Source: CAYNWT01 sp964450955
Lineage (GTDB): Bacteria > Planctomycetota > Planctomycetia > Planctomycetales > Planctomycetaceae
Reading direction: 5' to 3'
DNA length: 62,449 nt
NCBI GenBank assembly: GCA_964450955.1
Contig: CAYVFI010000037.1
Coordinates: 1-62,449, forward strand
Positions within the stretch are counted from its first letter, which is position 1. Each line of letters begins with the position of its first letter. The notes under the pieces were generated by a model that ran no database searches, had not been told where the DNA came from, and was given only the letters and a program-made list of their open reading frames with translations. Both the position numbers and the translations under genes were made by a program. Positions 23,458 to 33,373 of the stretch are shown one piece after another.

Positions 23458-25064
23458 CGTTTCTGCTCCATCTTCGCACTAATTTTCTGTTCGAGCCAAC
23501 TTTGTTTGGGAGCCGAATCCGGGTTTTCCTGCGCCCATTGCGGTTCCAGAAACACGCGAACGTCAGAATACCGCGGGTAAGTCTCAAACACGTCGCCAGT
23601 GCCCAACTCACGCGGGTCGCCGGTTTCTTTCAACTTGTTCGTTAGACGTGTCGCAAGCTTCGTCTGTATCGCGATCGTCGCAGTCTTCCCGGCAAGATTG
23701 ACCAGGCACGCCGGATCAGTAACCACATCATACAATTCTTCCGCAGACCGATGATCAACCGCCAGCGCGAGGCATCTGGCGAACTCTGGCTCCTCGTGTC
23801 GGCGCGTCAGCAGACTCAACGTCGGGCACGCATCGATGTCGTGGTAGCCAGCATGCATCGGCCCCAATTTGGGCGCAGCCAAGTCGGCTCGCGTTGGGTA
23901 GTTCCCCTTGCCAAATTTCCGCGGCGCGCCGGCCGGCCAACGTTCGGGGGCGTAGTTACGGATATAAAGATGCGTCCGTGTCCGAATGGACCGCTGCGGG
24001 TACCCGAGCGATCGGAACCGTGACGAAGAATGCCGCTCGCGTGCTGAGAACACCGCGTTCCGATTTGGTTCGATGACGCCGGACTTTTCTGTTCGCAACA
24101 AAGACAGCACACTTCGCCCGGACATCATCTTCGGAACCGCAATGCCGGCGGCTTCCAGAATTGTTGGAGCCAGATCAATCAGGTTCACCAGGTCAGCCGA
24201 TGTCCGCCCGCCGGGAACCTGGTTGGGCCACGCGATGGCCAGCGGCATGTGAATACCATCCTCGTACAGGTTCGCTTTCGCTCTGGGAAACGACATGCCG
24301 TTGTCGCTGGTAACAATCACAATCGTGTTCTCAAGTTCTCCGGCGTCGGCCAACTGTTTGAGCATCCGCTGCAAGTGAGCGTCGAACCATTCGACCTCGC
24401 GCGCGTAAGATCGCAGGTCGGCTCGAACTTCCGGAACATCCGGCAGGTAGCCGGGTACATTGATGTCGGCAATCTGTTCCGGCGATGGATCCTGAATGCG
24501 AGCAAAGCTTCGGTGTGGTTCGTGGGCTCCGTACCAAAAGCAAAACGGTGTCTCTTCCGATCGGTTCGCCAGGAAGTTGGCAAAGTTGCCAGCGTAGTCG
24601 TTCCCGCTGATGCCCGAATGCGGCGGTTTGTTTTTCTTCCGATTCCAACCCTTGCCCGCGGGGTTGCCGGACCGCCCGGACTTGCGAAAGTTGCCCGGAG
24701 CCCAGCCTTTGCCGGTGGCTCCGACAGCGTAACCGGCGTCTTCCAGCACAGCCGTAAACGTTGGCAAATCGGCCGGAAACGAACTGGCGTGCGTTCCTGC
24801 TTCTCGATTTTGCCAGGCATGTCGGCCCGTCAAAATCGACGCGCGAGTCGGACTGCAGCCGGGTGTCGGAGCAAACGCGTGCGTAAATAACACGCCCGAC
24901 TTTGCCACTCGATCGAACCCGGGCGTGTTAACCCAATCACATCCGTAGGCCGACGCGTGCGGAAACGACTGATCGTCACTGATGGCAAACAGGATATTCG
25001 GTCGATCATCAGCGGTAACCGATGTGGCGGTAATCAGCAGCAGAATTGTGAATCTCATAACCAT
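23454..25064 (-). CDS. secreted sulfatase
   Basis: 536 residues from the ATG at 25064; the frame extends upstream, but only this start begins with a signal peptide (FTILLLITATSVTA). Sulfatase fold: DDRPNILFAISDDQS carries the metal ligands and GCSPTRASILTGR is the C-x-P-x-R site whose Cys becomes formylglycine. Further ligand segments include VIVTSDNGMSFPRAKANLYEDG. Members remove sulfate from polysaccharides in planctomycetes. First of three overlapping genes with the ZnuA-like and phosphatase-like genes. It diverges from the thioredoxin-like gene across about 100 bases. Confidence 0.93.
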   Translation of the reverse strand: MVMRFTILLLITATSVTADDRPNILFAISDDQSFPHASAYGCDWVNTPGFDRVAKSGVLFTHAFAPTPGCSPTRASILTGRHAWQNREAGTHASSFPADLPTFTAVLEDAGYAVGATGKGWAPGNFRKSGRSGNPAGKGWNRKKNKPPHSGISGNDYAGNFANFLANRSEETPFCFWYGAHEPHRSFARIQDPSPEQIADINVPGYLPDVPEVRADLRSYAREVEWFDAHLQRMLKQLADAGELENTIVIVTSDNGMSFPRAKANLYEDGIHMPLAIAWPNQVPGGRTSADLVNLIDLAPTILEAAGIAVPKMMSGRSVLSLLRTEKSGVIEPNRNAVFSARERHSSSRFRSLGYPQRSIRTRTHLYIRNYAPERWPAGAPRKFGKGNYPTRADLAAPKLGPMHAGYHDIDACPTLSLLTRRHEEPEFARCLALAVDHRSAEELYDVVTDPACLVNLAGKTATIAIQTKLATRLTNKLKETGDPRELGTGDVFETYPRYSDVRVFLEPQWAQENPDSAPKQSWLEQKISAKMEQKR

Positions 25065-25168
25065 GAAGATGGTTTGTCCTGACCGCTTGTGCAAGGGTCC
25101 ACTTTGAATGCGACGCGCCACGGGATTGACGATACAATTGTGGCAGCACTGTCTAGCGGGAAAAACTG

Positions 25169-25768
25169 ATGCGTTACATAGCCACCGTGTTGCTGTTCAC
25201 AATTTGCACAACCGCCTCTGCCGACGATGTCCCGAAACTGAAGTCCGGGCCCACCATCGGAACCATGCCACGCGTTTTTTACGTGAAGGACTGCACCGGC
25301 AAGTTCACCAACGAAATCAAAACCTGCTATCGCTGCAACTACGGCATACGGCCGGTTGTCAGCGTGTTCGGTAAGACATTGGATCCGAACACAGTGAAAC
25401 TCCTGCAGGCCCTGGACAAAACCATCGAAGCGCATGCGAAGGTCGAAAAAAACGCAGCCAAACAAATGGCCGGCATGTTTGTTCTCATGACTGACAACCC
25501 CGACGCGGGTGAAGCGAAGATAAAGCGACTGCAGCGAAAGCTGAAATTGAAGCACCTGCCGCTGACGGTGTTCGACGGAACCAACGGACCGGCCGGATAT
25601 CACATCAACAAAGACGCCGCCGTAACCGTGTCCATGTGGCAGAAGTCAGAAGTGAAGCTCAATCAATCCTTCCGACAAACAAAAGACATCAAAGATGAGA
25701 CCGTGACGTCAGTACTTAAAGCGACAAAGAAAATCCTGCCGCCCGGCCAGGTGAAGAAGGACGCCTGA
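25169..25768 (+). CDS. secreted thioredoxin-fold-like protein
   Basis: 199 residues with signal peptide 1-18 (VLLFTICTTASA). A CYRC motif near 53 and an alternating strand/helix pattern (GMFVLMTD, LPLTVFDG) suggest a thioredoxin-like fold, although CYRC is not a typical active-site sequence. Hypothetical proteins of this type are common in planctomycetes next to secreted enzymes. It ends 2 bases before the CotH-like gene and is probably cotranscribed. Confidence 0.75.
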   Translation: MRYIATVLLFTICTTASADDVPKLKSGPTIGTMPRVFYVKDCTGKFTNEIKTCYRCNYGIRPVVSVFGKTLDPNTVKLLQALDKTIEAHAKVEKNAAKQMAGMFVLMTDNPDAGEAKIKRLQRKLKLKHLPLTVFDGTNGPAGYHINKDAAVTVSMWQKSEVKLNQSFRQTKDIKDETVTSVLKATKKILPPGQVKKDA

Positions 25769-25770
25769 GA

Positions 25771-27264
25771 GTGATAAACAGCAACAGCGCGGCCAGCTTA
25801 GTCCTACTGGCCGCAACGCTGGGACTGGTGCCACAACCAGTGATCGCTCAAGCCCCTCCCAAAGCGGATGGTGCAAAACAGCAGGCAGAGTTCTACAAAG
25901 CCGATGTGGTTCAGACGATCCACCTGACCATCACCGAAGACAACCTGCGACAGATGGTCGCTGCTTTGCCAAAGCGGATCTACGTCCCGGCAACCTTCCG
26001 CTGGCGCGATACCGTCATCGAAAACGTTGGCGTTCGCTACAAAGGAAACAGCTCGTCGAACCCCCGACAGCAGCACAAACGCAGCTTCCTGATTAAGTTC
26101 TCCAAGTTCGATAAAACGTCCCGGTTCATCGGCCTGGAACGCGCTTCCCTGGACAACGGCATTCAGTTCGGCAGCCTGTTTAGCGAACCCATCGTCACGG
26201 ACATCCTGCGCGATCTGGATGTGCCAACGTATCGCTGTAACTACACCAGGCTAATGCTGAACGGCAGGTTCCATGGCGTCTACACGAACGTCGAACGCAT
26301 TGACCAAACGTTTATCGCATCCCACCTCCCCGACAAACAGGGCGCACTGTTTAAAGTCGATGAAGGCGGACCAGGCTGCAATCTGCAACTCATCAGCGAC
26401 AACCCGCGTGCATATGCAAACACGTTTGAACCGAAGAATAAGTCCGCTGAAAAGAACGGCGGCGAACTGGTCGACCTAATCAAGCTCATTAACCAGCCCG
26501 CGACCGATGAGTTCACACAGCGGTTGGAGATGGACACGTTTCTTCAAACCACCGCCGTCATGTTGTTTGCCGGCGCGTTTGATCAGTTAACTGGCTGGCA
26601 GTCTCACAACTACTACCTGTACCACGATGGCCAAAACAATCGCTGGCACTATCTCCCGTGGGATCTTGATGTGGGTTTCAGCGAGACAGCGTTCGACCGC
26701 GTTAACGTCATCGCCGATTGGAACGCCGCGTGGCCGGTTCCCACAACCGGAATGCCAAACCCATTGTTGGAACGCATCATGGCGAACCCTGCCCTGCTGA
26801 AAAAGTATCGCGAAACAGCAAAGGCAATCCTGCTGAACCACTTCGAACCCAACCGACTTCGCGCAGCGATTGATGCGAAGTACCAGCTAATCAAAGCAGA
26901 CTTGCAGGACGATCCGTTCCCACATCGTCGAGTGACTTCCAGACAAAACGAAGACTACGACACGATTGTCGCTTCAATGAAATCGTTCGTGCGCAAGCGG
27001 TTCAACATCGCCCGACAGCAACTTGAGAACCCAGGCCCCCGCCCGCAATTTGTTGGACGGCAACCAGACAGCAACCAACCAAACGGCATGCCGCCCGGAC
27101 TCGCAAAGAAAATCCAAACCGTTCAGCAACGTACAAAACAGCTGCAACAGAAAATGAAAGCCGTGCAAAAATTAATGCAACAAATCGGGCCGCTCATGCA
27201 GCAGGGTAAGACGGAAGCAGCAGAAAAACTGATTGACAAGCTGCTCAGGATCACGGACCAGTAG
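25771..27264 (+). CDS. CotH-kinase-like secreted protein
   Basis: 497 residues, GTG start 2 bases after the previous gene. Signal peptide about 1-26. CotH family: VGVRYKGNSSSN near 90, the loop HNYYLYHDGQNNRWHYLPWD with the catalytic-type Asp pair (DLDVGF), and a basic C-terminal helix rich in Gln and Lys after 420. In eukaryotes and spore-formers CotH phosphorylates secreted proteins; here an extracytoplasmic kinase is inferred. The C-terminal PNGMPPGLAKKIQ tail resembles a low-complexity linker. Confidence 0.88.
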   Translation: MINSNSAASLVLLAATLGLVPQPVIAQAPPKADGAKQQAEFYKADVVQTIHLTITEDNLRQMVAALPKRIYVPATFRWRDTVIENVGVRYKGNSSSNPRQQHKRSFLIKFSKFDKTSRFIGLERASLDNGIQFGSLFSEPIVTDILRDLDVPTYRCNYTRLMLNGRFHGVYTNVERIDQTFIASHLPDKQGALFKVDEGGPGCNLQLISDNPRAYANTFEPKNKSAEKNGGELVDLIKLINQPATDEFTQRLEMDTFLQTTAVMLFAGAFDQLTGWQSHNYYLYHDGQNNRWHYLPWDLDVGFSETAFDRVNVIADWNAAWPVPTTGMPNPLLERIMANPALLKKYRETAKAILLNHFEPNRLRAAIDAKYQLIKADLQDDPFPHRRVTSRQNEDYDTIVASMKSFVRKRFNIARQQLENPGPRPQFVGRQPDSNQPNGMPPGLAKKIQTVQQRTKQLQQKMKAVQKLMQQIGPLMQQGKTEAAEKLIDKLLRITDQ

Positions 27265-27282
27265 AGCCGATTGTCCACTGTG

Positions 27283-27312
27283 TTGATGATGTTCGCTAAG
27301 AACGGCTAAATT
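27283..27312 (+). promoter_or_regulatory. possible promoter of folK
   Basis: TTGATG, 18 bases, TAAATT. The distance to the folK ATG is about 34 bases. A weak match to the sigma70 pattern with no experimental support. Confidence 0.3.
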
Positions 27313-27345
27313 GCGGCAACATCCATAATTTGCGTGGGGTAGCGG

Positions 27346-28074
27346 ATGGGAACAGCGTACGTTTCATTCGGTGGCAATGTCGGCGATGTTGCAGACACCT
27401 TCGATCAGGCTTCTGAATTGATTACTCAGGGCTACGGCGAGGTCGTACGCCTGAGCTCTTTGTTCTCCACGAGTGCGGTTGGCGAGAACGCGGGCAATCC
27501 GTTTCTCAACGCAGTCGCCGAGATCCAAACATTCCTCACTCCGGAACAGCTTCTTGAAGGCCTGCACCAGATAGAAGCTCAACTCGGGCGCGAACGCGAC
27601 GTCCACTGGGGACCGCGAACGCTGGACCTGGACTTGCTGCTGTACGATGAACTAATCATCGAATCCGAAACACTCACGCTGCCGCACCCGCGATGTTGGT
27701 ACCGGAAGTTTGTTCTGGACGGTCTGGCTGAGATCGCCAGCAAGTTAGTGCATCCCGTTAAGGGAGTCTCGATTAGTCAGCTTAAACGACAGATCACTCG
27801 GCGCCCGTTTGAAGTTGGCATCACCAGCGCAAACACAGAAGCCGGGCAGGCTCTCATCGAATACGTGAACGGCAATTTCATGGACGCCGATGCTGTCGCC
27901 TGGCAACCCGGCGACGACCAGCCGAACCTGATCGTCTGGCACGACGACTCACAAATGGAATTGAATGAGCTACCGCTTATCGCCCGTCTGAATCTGACAA
28001 CTGAAAGCGGGCTGCCTCAGGATGCACTTCGCGATGTACTGGCATCCGCTGGTCTGGTTCCGGAACCCGCGTAG
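27346..28074 (+). CDS. folK: HPPK (folate pathway pyrophosphokinase) with C-terminal extension
   Basis: 242 residues. Residues 1-145 are 6-hydroxymethyl-7,8-dihydropterin pyrophosphokinase: SFGGNVGD, FSTSAVGENAGNPFLNAV, and the signature GPRTLDLDLLLYDEL followed by LPHPRCWYRKFVLDGL. It transfers pyrophosphate from ATP to the pterin in the cytoplasm. The usual length is about 160 residues; the extra 95 residues are an unassigned extension. Only one short promoter candidate is seen upstream. Confidence 0.9.
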   Translation: MGTAYVSFGGNVGDVADTFDQASELITQGYGEVVRLSSLFSTSAVGENAGNPFLNAVAEIQTFLTPEQLLEGLHQIEAQLGRERDVHWGPRTLDLDLLLYDELIIESETLTLPHPRCWYRKFVLDGLAEIASKLVHPVKGVSISQLKRQITRRPFEVGITSANTEAGQALIEYVNGNFMDADAVAWQPGDDQPNLIVWHDDSQMELNELPLIARLNLTTESGLPQDALRDVLASAGLVPEPA

Positions 28075-28296
28075 CCAGCAAAGTTGCCGTCACGCTCCGC
28101 CGTGACGAGGCACGACACAGTGCACAAACTGAAAACCAAAGCAGCCGCGATCGAACCAGATGCTGGAAGGATCAAGGCGTGCATTGGGGTCTGCTCTCCG
28201 GGCAGCCATTGCTCGCGATTGAACGGTCCCACTGCGCGGCTCATCACGACGGAGCGTTATGGCTACTTTCGCTTCGCGGTTGCCCAACCGTGGCTA

Positions 28297-29847
28297 TCAC
28301 ATATCCGTTGATGTCGAATTCAGCAGCAAGCGTTTCGATTCTCTCAGCAGGAAGTCCATGTCCATGAACGGTTCGTCGCCGCTATCACGCCAGCGGACCT
28401 TGCCGTCAGCGTCCAGCAGGAAGGTTCCGTGCAAAGGTTCTTCCATTCCGTCACGGTGCAACTGGTAGCTCTTAAACACATCAAGATCCCCGTCGGCAGC
28501 CAGCGGGTAAGGAATCCGACCGCGATACTTGGAGAACGAATCAGCCAGCGTCTCCATGCTGTCACTGCTGATTCCAACAATCTCGATACCAAGGCCTTCA
28601 AACTCAAACGCCACCGGGCCTAATCGCTTCAGCTGACGCGAACAGTGCAGGCAGCCACGGCCAAGGTAAAACACGACCAGAACCGGCTTACCGCGGTAGC
28701 TCTCAAGCGAATAAGTTTTGTCTTTGACGCCCGGCAATTCGAACTCAGGTGCAACCACACCAAGGGGAAACGTCGATTGAAGTTTAGCCAAACTCGCTTC
28801 GGACGATTCCAGCGTCTCAGGAGCCGCATGCCAGGTCGAAGCCAAACCAGTCTCGCGAACAATCGGCTCCAATCGCTTTCGCAATGTTGAATCGACAGCA
28901 AACTGAACCAGCAGCTCGTTAAGTTCCGTCAGTGTCACGGTCGCCGCATCACGCTGATCGGCCGCCCACTGAATCTCAACCAATGCCGTCAACAAAGCCG
29001 CGCGGAAGGGTGATTCTTCAGCAAGCTGCCCCAGCATGGCAATCGCGCTTTCCGTGTCGCCTGAACCAGCCAACAGTCGAGCCTGCTGCATTTGGTTCAT
29101 GTCCGTTTGCTTCATCTTCTCAATCGCGGCCGCGTAATCTTTTCGCATCGCGTGCAGATGAGCATCAATGACCGTTACAGAATCTGCAATGTGTTTCCGA
29201 GCCGCATCGTTGCCGGCAAAGTCAATTTCGACCACGTCTTCCGGAACACAAATTTCGTTGTGATGACTGTCAATGTCCTGACGAAGGTCCAATTCGTCGC
29301 GTACCTCAGCCAGTTGTTCGGTCAGAATTCGCGATCGGAATGTCAGCTGACGTTTGTTCGCGAACGCGACTCCCAGCAAACGTAGCCGCTTGCTCTCAAC
29401 CATCGCTTCACCGATGTTGACAGCATTCGGAGCCGTACAAAATCGGACCGCTTCATCCCACATTTCATAGGCCGCAAAGATGTCGATCATGCGATCCAAA
29501 GACATGGTGGCGTGGCCGCGGCCGTAGGGATCGTTAGTCGTTGGGTGGCGAGGCAAAGCCATCGCGTAGTTCGCCAAATCCATCGCCTCGTGAATCCGAC
29601 CAGCAGCTCCGAGTTCGACAATTCGTTTGGCTGTCTCAGCAGCCGACTCAGCCCAATGCGAAGGTTCAACTTCTTCCGCCAACATGACACGCGGTGCAGC
29701 CGATTCATTGGAACGTTGGTCAACACCAACATCAGTCGCGGCTTCAGCAACCCGTCCGTTATTTTGGTGCACGACCCACTGCACGACGGGAACCGCCAGC
29801 AGGATCAGCAGCAAAATTGTCAGACTAAGATTGGGTCGCATGATCAT
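28297..29847 (-). CDS. membrane-anchored redoxin/AhpC-TSA domain protein
   Basis: 516 residues. One membrane segment (about 8-25) anchors a helical, TPR-like middle part (residues 60-330). The C-terminal domain (about 360-500) is a thioredoxin-fold redoxin with APEFELPGVKDKTYSLE, the active-site region YLGRGCLHCSRQLKRLG (CxxC) and GIEIVGISSD. A peroxidase or thiol-disulfide role outside the cytoplasm is likely. Planctomycete proteins with this layout are common. Confidence 0.83.
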   Translation of the reverse strand: MIMRPNLSLTILLLILLAVPVVQWVVHQNNGRVAEAATDVGVDQRSNESAAPRVMLAEEVEPSHWAESAAETAKRIVELGAAGRIHEAMDLANYAMALPRHPTTNDPYGRGHATMSLDRMIDIFAAYEMWDEAVRFCTAPNAVNIGEAMVESKRLRLLGVAFANKRQLTFRSRILTEQLAEVRDELDLRQDIDSHHNEICVPEDVVEIDFAGNDAARKHIADSVTVIDAHLHAMRKDYAAAIEKMKQTDMNQMQQARLLAGSGDTESAIAMLGQLAEESPFRAALLTALVEIQWAADQRDAATVTLTELNELLVQFAVDSTLRKRLEPIVRETGLASTWHAAPETLESSEASLAKLQSTFPLGVVAPEFELPGVKDKTYSLESYRGKPVLVVFYLGRGCLHCSRQLKRLGPVAFEFEGLGIEIVGISSDSMETLADSFSKYRGRIPYPLAADGDLDVFKSYQLHRDGMEEPLHGTFLLDADGKVRWRDSGDEPFMDMDFLLRESKRLLLNSTSTDM

Positions 29848-30044
29848 TCAGAGATAAGAAAGGGTGATCTATAGAAACGTACCCGCTGAGAGTTCGCAAG
29901 CCGTCCAGAACCCGCCCGACAGCTGTTTTCTGCCCCATTCTCGTCAGAACCGCGACTTTTTGACCGGCATGATGCAAAACAGCAACACTTCTAAACCCGC
30001 ATCAATCGAAACAAACGCCGCGGCTTAGGGCACCCGAAAGTGAA

Positions 30045-31562
30045 CTAGCCGCCCATCAACGAAGACACGTCGACGTCCGCATAGGCAAACTGCTTATCCT
30101 CAACCACCTTCAGCAGAACCTCACGATCAGAAGGCCGCGCAAAGTCGAACCCAATTAACGCGTGGCCTTCGGCTTGCCCCGTGTCATTGAAGTTAAAGTA
30201 ACAAATACTGGCCAACGAACTCACTTCGCGCATGAGTTCACGTAAAGCTCCCGGCCGATCAGGAAAGTCAATGTGCAGAAAACACGGATGCTGCGTCAGG
30301 TCCGGTCGAAACGCGATGATCCGATACAGCGTTGCCTGGTTCTCAGTCACTTCTTCAAACGACTGCCCCGCCACACGTAGCCGTTCCAAAAATGGTTCAA
30401 ACTGCGCTGTCGATCCACTTAGGCCCAGCACCGGAGCCGCCGATTCGTCACCAGTCTTGCCGTAGCGAAAGTCAACAATGTTGATGCCTTCCACAAACTG
30501 ATCCAACAGCCCAATCAACGAACCGTTGCGTTCTTCAATCTCGAACCGGAAGAACCGGCGCGTCGCCAAAGCCAATTGACTACGTTGCACAATCATCGGC
30601 AGCGTTCGGAAGTCAACATTTCCGCCACTCACAATCGCCACACAAACCTGCGAGTGCGGATCAACCCGCCCGTCTCGCGACGCCTGCAACAGACCCGCCA
30701 GCGCGATTGCGCCCGATGGTTCGGGTACCAGGCGTTCCTCCTCCCATAACGCTTGAATTGCACCGCAGACTTGTTCGTTAGAAACAACAACGGTGTCGGC
30801 AAGACACTCTCGGCAGACTTCCCACGTAAGATTGCCTGGAGTCGCCACAGCGGTGCCATCGCAAAAACGATCGACCTTCCCCAGCGACAACTGACGAGCC
30901 TCCCTGATGGACTGGCTCATTGAATCCTGCCCGCGCACTTCCACGCCAATCACTTTGACATGCGGGGCTTTGTGTTTCATGAGAAACGAAATGCCGCTGG
31001 CCAGGCCGCCGCCTCCGACCGGAACGAAAATAACTTCCACGCCAGGCACTTGTCGTAGTAGTTCTGCAGCCACAGTCGATTGCCCCGCAATGACATGCAG
31101 GTCATCAAACGCAGACAAAATCGTGGCATTCGATTCAGATGCAAATGCCATTGCAGCAGCCAACGCCTGTTCGAAGCTATCCCCAACCAGCCGGACATCG
31201 ACAAAATCACCGCCGTGCCGGCGAACCGCGTTTTGCTTCAAATCCGGGGTCGACCGCGGCATAAACACCGTCGCTTGAACCCCCAGCGCGGCCGCGGCCA
31301 GCGCGACTCCCTGAGCGTGGTTGCCGGCCGATGTGGTGACAAACGGCCCCCTGTTCCCGGCTCCAACACATGCCGACAACTTGTTGTAAGCACCTCGCCA
31401 CTTGTACGAACGAATCTTCGAAGCGTCTTCCCGCTTCAGAAAAATCGAACCCTCTCCGTTCGGAAGCTCATACGAATGAGCCGCCGTTTGATCATCAATC
31501 AAGTAAACCGTTTTCGCCGCCAACTCGCATGCGAGCAGTAATTCTTCCTGAATAACAGTCAT
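30045..31562 (-). CDS. ilvA: biosynthetic threonine dehydratase
   Basis: 505 residues. PLP enzyme of isoleucine synthesis (threonine to 2-oxobutanoate). The PLP lysine is in IRSYKWRGAYN (about 55), and the PLP-phosphate-binding loop is VPVGGGGLASG. A C-terminal regulatory half (after about 325) has ACT-like repeats (RPGALRELMREVSSL), typical of feedback-regulated IlvA. Its start overlaps the stop of the DUF389 gene by four bases, so it is translated as a coupled unit with that membrane protein, an unusual partner. Confidence 0.92.
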   Translation of the reverse strand: MTVIQEELLLACELAAKTVYLIDDQTAAHSYELPNGEGSIFLKREDASKIRSYKWRGAYNKLSACVGAGNRGPFVTTSAGNHAQGVALAAAALGVQATVFMPRSTPDLKQNAVRRHGGDFVDVRLVGDSFEQALAAAMAFASESNATILSAFDDLHVIAGQSTVAAELLRQVPGVEVIFVPVGGGGLASGISFLMKHKAPHVKVIGVEVRGQDSMSQSIREARQLSLGKVDRFCDGTAVATPGNLTWEVCRECLADTVVVSNEQVCGAIQALWEEERLVPEPSGAIALAGLLQASRDGRVDPHSQVCVAIVSGGNVDFRTLPMIVQRSQLALATRRFFRFEIEERNGSLIGLLDQFVEGINIVDFRYGKTGDESAAPVLGLSGSTAQFEPFLERLRVAGQSFEEVTENQATLYRIIAFRPDLTQHPCFLHIDFPDRPGALRELMREVSSLASICYFNFNDTGQAEGHALIGFDFARPSDREVLLKVVEDKQFAYADVDVSSLMGG

Positions 31563-33103
31563 TTGTCGTCCTGACCCGTCTCGACACCCGTTTCACCGCT
31601 GGCTGAAACCGGCTCACCAGCCAAAGCGTCGTTCGGCTCGCCAACGTCAATCGCGTAAGCAATGCAGACACTCACAGTCGCCAACAACACAAGCACAGTC
31701 ACGATCTTTCGTTGCCACATCTTCTCGCCAGCCTTCTGCCGGTACGAACGAATACCCGTCGCCCACAATGCAATCGAAGCGGCAACCATGATGCTAAGTA
31801 CGTTCATACCAAACAGCAGCAGCGGCCCAATAATCGGATGCGCCGGCTCATCACCGACTCCAATCGTAAGGCTAAACGCGCAGGATAATCCGCCGGTTGC
31901 AATCGGAGGAACCAACGCCGCAGCAATCGCCGCACCCGCAAGCGCCGAAGACAATTGCCCGCGTGTTCTCGCGTAAGCAGCCGCGCCGCCACCCGCGAAG
32001 CCAATCAAAAAGTCCATCAAAGTCGGCCGGCAGCGAGAGGCCATTTCCCGAGTCACCCCAACATCGGCAACCAGCGGATACAACAACCCCACTACAAAGC
32101 TGACAGCAAACGCAAACAGAAACCCAATCGCGATCATTTGCCACGAACGCTTAAACAAAACCGGGTGCGAATGAACTACCGCAAGGCTTCCCGCCAAAAT
32201 CGGTGACATCAACGGAGCCACCAGCATCGCGCCGATGATGACCGCTGCTGAATCCTGAACCAGCCCCAACGACGCCAACGCCGAGGACGCACCAATCATC
32301 GCCACGAAGTCGAATCGTTCGTCCTTCAATTTCTTATTCGACTGGTTTTTCTCTTTGTCTTCCTTCGTGACGAATACGTGCAAGTCGTTGGTCAGCTTAA
32401 TTCTGGTATCACGCTCCATTTGCGGTACCCAGCCCTGCACGGAATTTTCGAACGCCGCATACACGCGACGGCTTCGAGAATGCCCCGTCAGAACCAAGCC
32501 AACTGCCGGCGCTGACTTTGCGGAATTTCTAATCAGCGTGGCCTCTTCAATATCCTCCGCTTCACGACTACCGTCGGCCGGCGTTCCCACCAACACAAGG
32601 TCGTCCGCGGTGTACCTGGCTTCGTACTGATGGAGCCGCAATTCGCAGCCATCCAGCGACTCAGACATTCGCTGCGCGGCGCGGCGAGCGGAACCGTGCC
32701 GGTAGCCATCTCGCGGAACACTTATCCGGTTCCACGCGCCGTTGCTTTCGTCAGCAAACAACCGAACCGTCGTACACGCGACCTGATCGGCAAGCTGAGC
32801 CAACTCTGCTTTCCGTTCAGACGCATACGGAAAAAGCAATTTCTCCAGCGGCCGAGACTCTTCCAACAACGCGGCTTCCGGGTTGTCCTCACCCAGAGAC
32901 TTAAGTCTGACACGCGGATTCTTGTTGTCGTCCCCATCATCGCGCGACTTGATCTTCGTGCGCACCGATCTGGCAAGCAGGCCATCTTCCCTGCCAGGAA
33001 CAAACACGATCAAATCACAGGCATACGCCCGAGCGAACTGGCACGACACGGCCAGGTAATTTGTCAGTTCATTCTGCGATGTAACGTAAAGTCCGACAGC
33101 CAT
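31559..33103 (-). CDS. DUF389 (TIGR00341-type) membrane protein with N-terminal Usp-like domain
   Basis: 514 residues from the ATG at 33103; the upstream extension of the frame is not family-like. The N-terminal part (about 1-230) resembles universal-stress-protein folds (AVSCQFARAYACDLIVFV). The C-terminal half has the DUF389 helices: GASSALASLGLVQDSAAVI, GAMLVAPLMSPILAGSL and several further hydrophobic segments. Family function is unknown. Overlaps ilvA by four bases. Confidence 0.85.
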   Translation of the reverse strand: MAVGLYVTSQNELTNYLAVSCQFARAYACDLIVFVPGREDGLLARSVRTKIKSRDDGDDNKNPRVRLKSLGEDNPEAALLEESRPLEKLLFPYASERKAELAQLADQVACTTVRLFADESNGAWNRISVPRDGYRHGSARRAAQRMSESLDGCELRLHQYEARYTADDLVLVGTPADGSREAEDIEEATLIRNSAKSAPAVGLVLTGHSRSRRVYAAFENSVQGWVPQMERDTRIKLTNDLHVFVTKEDKEKNQSNKKLKDERFDFVAMIGASSALASLGLVQDSAAVIIGAMLVAPLMSPILAGSLAVVHSHPVLFKRSWQMIAIGFLFAFAVSFVVGLLYPLVADVGVTREMASRCRPTLMDFLIGFAGGGAAAYARTRGQLSSALAGAAIAAALVPPIATGGLSCAFSLTIGVGDEPAHPIIGPLLLFGMNVLSIMVAASIALWATGIRSYRQKAGEKMWQRKIVTVLVLLATVSVCIAYAIDVGEPNDALAGEPVSASGETGVETGQDDK

Positions 33104-33373
33104 AACTCTGGAAGTCCCAGGCAATTTCAGCACGACATGGTCGTAGCAAGGGACCGTGTCCCGTGAACCGCCCAACCTATACCCCCCATCACCAAACGTC
33201 CAACCGCTCCGGCAGATTGCCCCTCTGCTTAAGCCCCTGAGCGCCAGGCCTCTTGCCAAAAATCTCGCAAGCAGACTCAGTCGCCAATCGCCGAACTCAA
33301 CCTGCCAACACAGTCGCCGGACTCTCCGAGTCCGTGCTTTCCCGGCCGAATACGCAGTGCTCCGTGACGATGC

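Noticed and set aside
33104..33259. N-terminal extension of the DUF389 protein
   Set aside because: The extra residues are not family-like; the ATG at 33103 starts directly at the Usp-like domain.
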